Positions 1 to 5,547 of a DNA stretch of 6,416 nucleotides are shown here, piece by piece. Each line of letters begins with the position of its first letter. Positions within the stretch are counted from its first letter, which is position 1. Source of the DNA: Dehalococcoidia bacterium (GTDB lineage Bacteria; Chloroflexota; Dehalococcoidia; Dehalococcoidales; UBA1222); NCBI GenBank assembly GCA_009783135.1, contig WRHS01000061.1, forward strand, positions 1 through 6,416, in the 5' to 3' direction. The notes beneath the pieces are model-generated. The model was not told where the DNA came from. It made no database searches and was given only the letters and a program-made list of their open reading frames with translations. Both the position numbers and the translations under genes were made by a program.

Positions 1-78
1 GCAAGGTACGTACGCGAACAAGGAAAAGAGGCTGAGTATAAAAAACTGCATAGCCAGCAACTGGGCTTGTTTGAATAA
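1..78 (+). CDS. C-terminal end of an unidentified protein (partial, 25 codons plus stop)
   Basis: Reading from base 1 in frame 1 gives 25 codons and a TAA stop at 76-78. The visible tail is very hydrophilic and charged (residues such as REQGKEAEYKKLH) and ends in QLGLFE. It looks like a helical C-terminus of a soluble protein. It is probably a real gene end rather than a chance frame, because the composition is protein-like and a strong hairpin follows 14 bases after the stop. I do not recognise the family from so short a tail and assign no function. The 5' part lies to the left of the window. Confidence 0.5.
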   Translation, partial: ARYVREQGKEAEYKKLHSQQLGLFE

Positions 79-92
79 TCACCCCCTGGATA

Positions 93-113
93 CCTCGCAG
101 CTCTGCTGCGGGG
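93..113 (+). terminator. GC-rich hairpin just after the upstream gene, possible terminator without a clear U tract
   Basis: Bases 93-101 pair with 105-113 as nine consecutive base pairs (one G-T wobble) around a TCT loop, starting 14 bases after the stop at 78. Position and stability suit a transcription terminator for the upstream gene. However, the bases after the stem (AGGGTTCATTC) lack a T run, so it does not satisfy the classical intrinsic-terminator rule. It could also be an mRNA-stabilising 3' structure. Confidence 0.35.
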
Positions 114-214
114 AGGGTTCATTCACAGAACACTTCAGCAATTTGCATGGCATTTTTACCCCGTTGCACGATGAGAGATGTGATTATTCAGCCCATTTTC
201 ACCATATGTTTTTG

Positions 215-231
215 GGTATACGCCTTATGCC
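215..231. promoter_or_regulatory. Imperfect dyad upstream of the synthase promoter, possible operator
   Basis: GGTATA-N5-TATGCC is a 6+5+6 inverted repeat with one G-T mismatch. It ends five bases before the proposed -35 element at 237. Symmetric sites at this position commonly bind activators, including LysR-type proteins, but no regulator gene is in the window and the repeat is short. It could be chance. Confidence 0.22.
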
Positions 232-236
232 AAAGA

Positions 237-265
237 TTGCCATCACGGCTCATTTGTGTTAGTAT
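237..265 (+). promoter_or_regulatory. Sigma-70/sigma-A-type promoter for the homocitrate/Re-citrate synthase-like gene
   Basis: TTGCCA (237-242, five of six matches to TTGACA) is followed after exactly 17 bases by TAGTAT (260-265, four of six matches to TATAAT). Transcription would begin near 272, giving a 5' leader of about 35 bases that contains the ribosome site at 291-298. This would leave the in-frame ATG at 268 outside the transcript, favouring translation from TTG 307. Prediction is by consensus inspection only. Confidence 0.5.
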
Positions 266-290
266 TTATGGTTCCCAAAGCAATCACAAA

Positions 291-298
291 AAGGGGGG
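291..298 (+). promoter_or_regulatory. Ribosome binding site that decides the TTG start
   Basis: AAGGGGGG lies eight bases before TTG 307. No comparable purine-rich motif precedes the in-frame GTG at 256 or ATG at 268. It is close to the AAGGAGG consensus with one substitution, so the TTG is the best-supported start. Confidence 0.6.
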
Positions 299-306
299 AT
301 ACTATT

Positions 307-1566
307 TTGCCTAAGATCTATTTAATTGACGTTACCAATCGCGATGGCGTACAGACTGCACGGTTGGGCTTATCCAAACTCGAAAAGACCATGATAAATG
401 TCTACTTGGACGAAATGGGAGTTTTTCAAAGCGAATTCGGATTTCCCACCACACGCCATGAGCAATACTACCTGCAAGCCAATCTGGAGATGGTGCAGCA
501 GGGTATACTTAAAAACATAATACTAAGCGGATGGATCCGCGGTATCGTAGAGGATGTTGAGCTTGCCATAAAGAGAGTGCCCGGCATCAAACATCTCAAC
601 CTGTCGCAGTCCACATCAAACCAGATGATAGACGGCAAATTCCAGGGGCGTAAAACGCGCGATGATATCATCGGTGAGATGACCGCTGCGGTGGATGCGG
701 CACTTTCCCATGGCATACAGAGTGTCGGGGTAAATGCCGAAGACGCCTCACGTACCGACGTAGACTTTCTTGTCAAATATGGGCAGGCTGCCAAAACGCA
801 TGGGGCAGTACGTCTGCGCTATTGCGACACGCTCGGATATGACAATCCATTCTCCATATATGAAACCGCCCGTACGCTGGCACAACAGGTGCAACTTCCC
901 ATCGAAATCCACTGCCATGGTGATTTGGGTATGGCGGTTGCAACCTCAATAGCCGGTGCCAAAGGCGCAATCGATGGCGGGCAGGATGCGTATATCAACA
1001 CCACTGTCAATGGCATTGGCGAACGTGCCGGTAATGCTGACCTAGTTTCGGTCATTCTCGCCATCACCAAGTCAAAAGACTTCGGCAAGAAATATCAACT
1101 CGCAGGCGACGTCAAGCTGGACACAGCTTGGAAGATCGCCCAATTCTCAAGCTATGCTTTCGGTGTGGAAATCCCCATAAACCAGCCGGGTGTAGGTAAG
1201 AACTGTTTTGCTCATGCCTCCGGTATACATGCCGACGGCGTGCTTAAGGATCCTCAGAACTATGAACTCTACAGCTATGAAGAGTTGGGACGCGGCGAAC
1301 CGGTGCTGGTGGAAACGGGGCGCGAAATCTGTACCGGACAATACAGCGGCATTTCCGGTTTCCGCCACGTCGTAGACGTACTATCCAATAAAATTCCGGA
1401 AGATATTACCCTACCGGAAAGCAAAGAGGAAGCCAACAAGATACTTGAACTTGTGCGCTATGCAAACGTGGAAACGCATAAGCCACTGGTAGAAGATGAA
1501 CTAATGTTTATCTGCCAATACCCTGATATTGTGCGCAAGCTGCTCACCATGGCGCCATTGGCGTAA
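307..1566 (+). CDS. Homocitrate synthase / Re-citrate synthase-like acyl-CoA condensing enzyme (DRE-TIM family)
   Basis: Predicted to condense acetyl-CoA with a 2-oxoacid, most likely oxaloacetate (giving citrate) or 2-oxoglutarate (giving homocitrate), in the cytoplasm. From TTG 307 it has 419 residues. A TIM barrel opens with D8-VTNRDGVQ, where R12 and D13 are the catalytic and metal residues. The metal-binding HxH is H202-C-H204, the family signature NTTVNGIGERAGNADL spans about 231-246, and a GQYSG segment resembles the GKHSG lid motif of isopropylmalate/homocitrate synthases. Variations are V instead of E after RDG and HCHGD instead of the usual HCHND, so it sits off the main LeuA/NifV lines. 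At 419 residues it lacks the full LeuA regulatory domain and resembles NifV or clostridial Re-citrate synthase. It has its own promoter and is convergent with the phosphonate operon, so no functional link is implied. Family membership is secure; the substrate is not. Confidence 0.85.
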   Translation: MPKIYLIDVTNRDGVQTARLGLSKLEKTMINVYLDEMGVFQSEFGFPTTRHEQYYLQANLEMVQQGILKNIILSGWIRGIVEDVELAIKRVPGIKHLNLSQSTSNQMIDGKFQGRKTRDDIIGEMTAAVDAALSHGIQSVGVNAEDASRTDVDFLVKYGQAAKTHGAVRLRYCDTLGYDNPFSIYETARTLAQQVQLPIEIHCHGDLGMAVATSIAGAKGAIDGGQDAYINTTVNGIGERAGNADLVSVILAITKSKDFGKKYQLAGDVKLDTAWKIAQFSSYAFGVEIPINQPGVGKNCFAHASGIHADGVLKDPQNYELYSYEELGRGEPVLVETGREICTGQYSGISGFRHVVDVLSNKIPEDITLPESKEEANKILELVRYANVETHKPLVEDELMFICQYPDIVRKLLTMAPLA

Positions 1567-1684
1567 CTGGCTTAAAACATCCTTTCGCGCATTTGTTCTG
1601 AAGTCTGCGGTCGCATGACTGGCATAGTGCATCTGTGCTGGCCGTGCAGGTATGTTTCTGCAAGAAGCATATTATACGTACAAG
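1567..1684. other. Convergent intergenic region without a recognisable terminator
   Basis: These 118 bases separate the stop codon of the synthase from the stop codon of phnXW on the opposite strand. I find no stable GC stem followed by a T run on either strand. The best candidate is a five-base-pair stem (TGCAG at 1645-1649 with CTGCA at 1658-1662), which is too weak. Nothing else was seen here. Confidence 0.6.
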
Positions 1685-3538
1685 TTATCCTGCCTGAGAT
1701 AAGCAAACGTACTCCTCGACAGCTTTTACAAGCTCTGCCATATCAGACGGATACACGTCCCCTATATTCCCCAAGCGGAATGTGGGCATCGACGTCAGCT
1801 TCCCGGGGTAAATGATAAAGCCCTTTGATTTAAGTGCTTCATACAACGCGTGGAAATCAAGACTGCCAAGATCAAACGTCGTGATGATATAGGACTGGTG
1901 CTCAGATGCAACGATTGGCCGAATGCCAAGTTTCCCAAGTCCCTCAACAAGTATTTTGTGGTTTTCCATATAGCGCATTCTGCGAGCCGGCAATCCGCCC
2001 TCTTTCTTATACTCATTAATGGCCTGTCGCAACGCAAGAAGAACATTGGTTGGTGACGTAAAACGGAACTTCCCTCCGCCGGCGTACAAGCCCTGATACT
2101 GGTCATATAAATCAAGGCTGTGTGATAAAGAGTTGCTGCGGCTGCCATCCAAAAGCTTCTTTTTGGCGATTACAAATGATAACCCCGGTAATCCCTCCAG
2201 GCATTTGTTGGAACTGGCCGCCAGCGCATCAATATCAAGCCCCTGTATATCAATGTCATAAGCAGCAAAGCTGGACATAGCGTCAACCAACACTTTTTTG
2301 CCATAAGACTTAGCCAATCGGGTAATCTCTTTAAGAGGGTTCAAGACGCCCGTGGTGGTTTCGCAATGGACAAATACCACAGTGCTTATGGCAGAATCTG
2401 CTTTCAGCTTGTTATTGAGCATCTCAATATCAATCGGTTGTATCATATCAAACGATAGATACTCATAGTCTCTATGGGAGTTTCCTGCCATGGTCAGCAT
2501 GCGCTTCCCGTACTCCCCATTAACCAGAAACAATATCCTCTCGTTTTCTATGCACAAGCAATTGATCATGGCTTCAACAGCATACGAACCGCTGCCTTGT
2601 AAAAGTACTGTGGCATAATCGTCACCCGCGCAAATATGTGTGATGTCATTCACAACTGAGGTTGTCACTGCCTTATATTCGTCATCCCATGTGCAGTGGT
2701 CGGTAAGCATGGCATGCTTTACGGCATAACGCGTTGTCAGAGGTCCGGGTGTAAGCAGTTTGCGCGAAGCATTCAGCGACAAACGCCGATTTATATCATC
2801 AATTACACCAAGAACTTCGTTCATATCATCAACGATATAATCGGCACCAGCCTTATAATATGCCGCACGGACAGCGGCCTTGCGCCCGCTCAATTCAGCT
2901 ACGGGTAATGCCGCGACCTCGTTGCGGGTAAGCCCAAGCTCGGATGAGCCCATAATAATGCCCACTGTCCAGCAGTCGGCATTTTTACCCTCGCAGATAT
3001 CCGCCGTGGTATCGCCGATTTTTACGCTTTCTCTCGCATCTGCAATACCAAAATGCATAAGATTATTCCATATCATATACGGATAAGGTCTTCCCTTAAT
3101 TCTTTTATCTGGTGCTATTGAGAAATCAGGGGAGTATCCCTGTTCGGCCGCCTTGGCGATAACGCGCTCCATCATTGCCGGAGTATATCCGGTTGTGGAG
3201 CCAATTTTTATACCACGTGCCCGAAGAGCTTCGGTCGTTTGCAACACATAGTCTTTTATGTCGCAGTGCCGCTCAATGCTGGCAAAAAGGGTATTCTCGA
3301 ACGCATCATATGCCCTTAGTATTTGCTTCTCTGTAATAGGCTCAGACAGCATAGCTGCAATTGCTCGGATGTGCTCAATTTTTGATATTCCCATAGGCTT
3401 TCTTGCCATTTCATTGGTTATATCAAATCCAATGCTTTTAAACCCGTCAACAAACCCTTTAATCGGCGCAAAACAGCCATAGTCCACGGTGGTGCCGGCC
3501 CAATCAAAAATGACCGCCTTAATACTTTTTGCCATCAT
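1685..3538 (-). CDS. phnXW: Bifunctional phosphonoacetaldehyde hydrolase / 2-aminoethylphosphonate:pyruvate transaminase fusion
   Basis: Both steps of the phosphonatase pathway in one 617-residue chain. The C-terminal PhnW part moves the amino group of 2-aminoethylphosphonate to pyruvate, giving phosphonoacetaldehyde and alanine. The N-terminal PhnX part splits phosphonoacetaldehyde into acetaldehyde and phosphate. PhnX (about 1-253) is a HAD protein with FDWAGTT (nucleophile D12), M49, Schiff-base K53 and H56, matching the numbering of the Bacillus cereus enzyme, plus the Mg-binding GDTTAD (D176, D180). PhnW (about 259-617) starts at LLTPGPLTT and contains the PLP lysine K445 in SSNKC and D419 for the pyridine nitrogen. 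The linker is only a few residues, and order X then W reverses reaction order. GGAGG lies six bases before the first of two adjacent ATGs, and the start is one base after the dehydrogenase stop. It is the last gene of the operon. All key residues are intact, so both activities are expected. Confidence 0.95.
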   Translation of the reverse strand: MMAKSIKAVIFDWAGTTVDYGCFAPIKGFVDGFKSIGFDITNEMARKPMGISKIEHIRAIAAMLSEPITEKQILRAYDAFENTLFASIERHCDIKDYVLQTTEALRARGIKIGSTTGYTPAMMERVIAKAAEQGYSPDFSIAPDKRIKGRPYPYMIWNNLMHFGIADARESVKIGDTTADICEGKNADCWTVGIIMGSSELGLTRNEVAALPVAELSGRKAAVRAAYYKAGADYIVDDMNEVLGVIDDINRRLSLNASRKLLTPGPLTTRYAVKHAMLTDHCTWDDEYKAVTTSVVNDITHICAGDDYATVLLQGSGSYAVEAMINCLCIENERILFLVNGEYGKRMLTMAGNSHRDYEYLSFDMIQPIDIEMLNNKLKADSAISTVVFVHCETTTGVLNPLKEITRLAKSYGKKVLVDAMSSFAAYDIDIQGLDIDALAASSNKCLEGLPGLSFVIAKKKLLDGSRSNSLSHSLDLYDQYQGLYAGGGKFRFTSPTNVLLALRQAINEYKKEGGLPARRMRYMENHKILVEGLGKLGIRPIVASEHQSYIITTFDLGSLDFHALYEALKSKGFIIYPGKLTSMPTFRLGNIGDVYPSDMAELVKAVEEYVCLSQAG

Positions 3539-3539
3539 C

Positions 3540-4517
3540 TTATACCTCCAAAATTTCCTTGTATAAAGTTCTTATTGTGTCGCAACCAAGCTTAACAGGA
3601 TTGTTATGCAGCCTTTGGGCATTTACCGAGTGTGTAAGAACGTCCAAATCATTCACGCTTGCGTTTTGAGGCGGTAAGACCTCAAGTTTTTGAAGTAGTT
3701 GCTCAAAAAACAAAATAGCCTCTTCAAAGTTTTGTTTCCCAAGTGCCACAGCAATAGCGTTGTAATTTTTCATATGGCGCCATACTTTCGGCAGGCATAG
3801 GGCCACGGCATGTCCATGCGGCAATCCATACAACGTTGTCAGCTTATAACTCATCGCATGAGGTGCCGTGGTGGTTGTTATGTTTATAGCCCTACCAGCC
3901 AAATTGGAGGCAGTAAGCATATTTTTATTGGCTGCATCTTCGTTTTTCAGATAGCCGTCCATATTATTGAGGATTAGTTTTATTGCCCTTCGCGAAAACT
4001 CAATACTCTGCGCTGTGGCTTTTTTGGACCACCAGGACTCAATAGCCTGACACAGTGCATCAAGCATAGTACACTTCTTTTGATAATCAGGGAGTGTTTT
4101 GAGCACATCAGGCTGCAATATGACGTAATTAGGCAAAAGCTTTGCATCGGCAATAGAGTATTTTGTACCATCTCTGTAAATGGCAGCAAAATGAGTTGCC
4201 TCACTTCCTGTGCCTGCGGTTGTAGGAACAGCCATCAAAGGACGGTCAATATGGCTATAGTATTTAATGCTCTTGGCCATATCAATGCTGCTTCCGCCGC
4301 CGATGGCAACCATAAAATCACACTTTGTTTTCCTTAAAAGTTTTAGCCCAGCTTTGGCATCCTGGTAATGCGGGTTGGATGTAAAATCGCTGAATCTTAC
4401 ATACTTGTATGGCATGTCAATGCCTAATGCGTCAAAAGCGGCGTCACATACCAAAAAAGTCTTTTTATCTTTCATCATTTCAAATGCCGAAAAATCATAA
4501 AATGTTTGCTGAATCAT
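3540..4517 (-). CDS. Group III metal-dependent alcohol dehydrogenase, probable phosphonoacetaldehyde reductase / 2-hydroxyethylphosphonate dehydrogenase
   Basis: Predicted NAD(P)-dependent enzyme interconverting phosphonoacetaldehyde and 2-hydroxyethylphosphonate. The N-terminal half carries the nucleotide motif GGGSSIDMAK (73-82) and PTTAGTGSE (98-106). The C-terminal half holds the metal site: D153, H220 and H234 (in LPHG) align with Asp196, His263 and His277 of E. coli FucO, but the fourth ligand, His200 of FucO, is Q157 here (LDALCQAIE). The FucO His267 position is Y224. At 325 residues it is shorter than the usual 370-390, mostly at the N-terminus. The substrate is inferred from resemblance to the PhpC-like phosphonoacetaldehyde reductases and from its place directly before phnXW, which makes and consumes that aldehyde. 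It overlaps phnO by four bases (ATGA) with only a weak ribosome site, so translational coupling is likely. An aldehyde reductase acting on acetaldehyde, the PhnX product, is a weaker alternative. Confidence 0.8.
   Translation of the reverse strand: MIQQTFYDFSAFEMMKDKKTFLVCDAAFDALGIDMPYKYVRFSDFTSNPHYQDAKAGLKLLRKTKCDFMVAIGGGSSIDMAKSIKYYSHIDRPLMAVPTTAGTGSEATHFAAIYRDGTKYSIADAKLLPNYVILQPDVLKTLPDYQKKCTMLDALCQAIESWWSKKATAQSIEFSRRAIKLILNNMDGYLKNEDAANKNMLTASNLAGRAINITTTTAPHAMSYKLTTLYGLPHGHAVALCLPKVWRHMKNYNAIAVALGKQNFEEAILFFEQLLQKLEVLPPQNASVNDLDVLTHSVNAQRLHNNPVKLGCDTIRTLYKEILEV
3545..3549 (-). promoter_or_regulatory. Strong ribosome binding site for phnXW inside the end of the dehydrogenase gene
   Basis: On the minus strand GGAGG is followed by TATAAG and then ATGATG. 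It overlaps the last codons of the upstream dehydrogenase gene (GAG GTA TAA). Spacing is six bases to the first ATG and nine to the second, so either may be used; the proteins would differ by one methionine. Confidence 0.75.
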
Positions 4518-4933
4518 ATAATCTCTTTCGTGAATTTATAGTGATTAAGCTCAAAGCCCTCACGCGTATAAAACCGATGTGCCGCCTCACGTTGTTTTCC
4601 GGAAATCACTGTTATGCAAATACACCTATGGTCCGCGGCAATTTTTTCAAAGACTTCCAGCAGTTCCTTGCCGATTCCACGATTGCGGAAGCTTTCATCC
4701 ACAACAAGATTGACTATTTCGGCAACCTTCTGCGACAAAGGCAAAGGGTAGTTAATGCGCAAAACTCCACAGCCAAGAATTTTACTGTCTTGCTCACACA
4801 CCAGAACATATTCACTTTTAAGATTGTGCTCGTAGCAGCGCTCAAATTGTTCCTTAGTAAAGCCATGGTTTGAAAGCTGTTTTATCAATCCATAGACAGC
4901 ATCTATATCGTTTTTCGTCGCTGTGCGAATCAT
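4514..4933 (-). CDS. phnO: Aminoalkylphosphonate N-acetyltransferase (GNAT)
   Basis: Transfers an acetyl group from acetyl-CoA to the amino group of aminoalkylphosphonates such as 2-aminoethylphosphonate and aminomethylphosphonate. It is a 139-residue single GNAT domain, close to the 144 residues of E. coli PhnO. Recognisable shared features are the N-terminal DIDAVYGLI, the E72-IVNLVV strand, the acetyl-CoA pyrophosphate loop FRNRGIGKELL (about 82-92), and the C-terminal AHRFYTREGF followed by HYKFTKE, all of which I recall in similar form in PhnO. The start is fixed by a TAATG overlap with the upstream stop codon and by AAGGAAG five bases before ATG. Its position in a phosphonate operon supports the assignment. 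In the C-P lyase route acetylation is thought to protect from toxic aminophosphonates or prepare them for the lyase. A generic GNAT is unlikely given context and end-to-end similarity. Confidence 0.85.
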   Translation of the reverse strand: MIRTATKNDIDAVYGLIKQLSNHGFTKEQFERCYEHNLKSEYVLVCEQDSKILGCGVLRINYPLPLSQKVAEIVNLVVDESFRNRGIGKELLEVFEKIAADHRCICITVISGKQREAAHRFYTREGFELNHYKFTKEII

Positions 4934-5547
4934 TAATACTTCCTTAAAAAAGCTTCCCAGTCACGGAAGTCATACAATCTTTCTTTTATGGTGGCGTAAT
5001 CCCAGTCCCACCATTTTGAGCGCTCAATTTTTACTATCACATCGTCAGGAAAACGCATGTTTATTTTCCTTGCCGGTACGCCGGCGACAACAGAATATGG
5101 TGCAACATCCCGGGTCACCACCGCACCGGCACCAATCACAGCACCATTGCCAATGGTGAGCCCCGGCATAACGACGGCACTGTGTCCGATCCAAACGTCA
5201 TTGCCGACAATGACGCGCGCAGCTTTGCGTGCAGAGAAAAACTCTGCATCATCTTCTCCGAAATCGTACATTTCACTGCGATAAGTGAAGTGATGTTGTG
5301 CCACGCGGGTATATATGGGATGGTTTGTTGTGTTGATACGCGCAAAGCTGGCAACAGAGCAAAACTTTCCGATAGTGGCACAAAATACATGGTTGTAGCC
5401 TGCAAGATACGAATAATCACCTACTGTAACATGCGTTAACACGCAATGCGATTGTATATGCGTGTACGCACCGAGCACAGCATCAGTAAGTGCCACATCA
5501 GCATCAATTACGGGCTTTTCCCCAAGCTTTGTGCCAGTGTCTAACAT
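4933..5547 (-). CDS. Hexapeptide-repeat (left-handed beta-helix) acyltransferase of the phosphonate-metabolism family
   Basis: A 204-residue trimeric-type acyltransferase related to CatB/xenobiotic acetyltransferases. It matches the family called phosphonate metabolism protein, transferase hexapeptide repeat type, typically found in C-P lyase operons. Hexapeptide turns occur in two blocks: about 10-70 (with IGKFCSVASFARI), and after an inserted loop, IGNDVWIGHSAVVMPG, IGNGAVIGAGAVVT and YSVVAGVPAR. The loop contains NTTNHP (likely catalytic His), HHFTYRSEMY and GEDDAEFF, all characteristic of the family. The C-terminal tail has the WWDWD element and ends in FLRKY. The substrate is not experimentally established to my knowledge; an aminophosphonate or phosphonate intermediate is plausible, which makes its neighbour phnO a possible partner or alternative. 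The gene overlaps phnPP by seven bases, and the ATG at 5547 is the only methionine start before the conserved KLGEKP segment. Confidence 0.88.
   Translation of the reverse strand: MLDTGTKLGEKPVIDADVALTDAVLGAYTHIQSHCVLTHVTVGDYSYLAGYNHVFCATIGKFCSVASFARINTTNHPIYTRVAQHHFTYRSEMYDFGEDDAEFFSARKAARVIVGNDVWIGHSAVVMPGLTIGNGAVIGAGAVVTRDVAPYSVVAGVPARKINMRFPDDVIVKIERSKWWDWDYATIKERLYDFRDWEAFLRKY
4939..4945 (-). promoter_or_regulatory. Ribosome binding site for phnO
   Basis: AAGGAAG on the minus strand, five bases (TATTA) before the ATG and inside the last codons of the hexapeptide acyltransferase gene. It confirms the TAATG restart. Confidence 0.65.

Noticed and set aside
71..262. A 63-codon open frame between the left-edge gene end and the synthase
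   Set aside because: No ribosome site, it overlaps the hairpin and the promoter, its composition (many His, Cys, Phe) is not protein-like in any family I recognise, and it begins before the stop of the left-edge gene.
79..306. T-box or other riboswitch leader in front of the synthase
   Set aside because: The T-box core (AGGGTGGNACCGCG-like) is absent, no complex conserved leader could be recognised, and the predicted transcript start leaves a leader of only about 35 bases.
256..306. GTG 256 or ATG 268 as the start of the synthase
   Set aside because: Neither has a ribosome site, both lie at or upstream of the predicted transcription start, and the added residues have no family counterpart that I recognise.
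468..794. A 108-codon minus-strand open frame inside the synthase gene
   Set aside because: It lies wholly inside a conserved gene on the other strand, has low-complexity Ser/Ala-rich composition and no start signals.
1645..1662. Possible hairpin TGCAG/CTGCA between the convergent genes as a bidirectional terminator
   Set aside because: Only five base pairs with an eight-base loop and no adjacent T run on either strand.
1685..4517. The dehydrogenase and transaminase as part of a phosphonate biosynthesis cluster
   Set aside because: No PEP mutase or phosphonopyruvate decarboxylase is present. The fused hydrolase domain has intact catalytic residues for C-P cleavage, and the upstream genes are C-P lyase components.
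4409..4873. A 154-codon plus-strand open frame opposite phnO and the dehydrogenase start
   Set aside because: It is antisense to phnO, which has clear family motifs and well-placed start signals. The frame lacks a ribosome site and reads as the mirror of coding constraint on the other strand.
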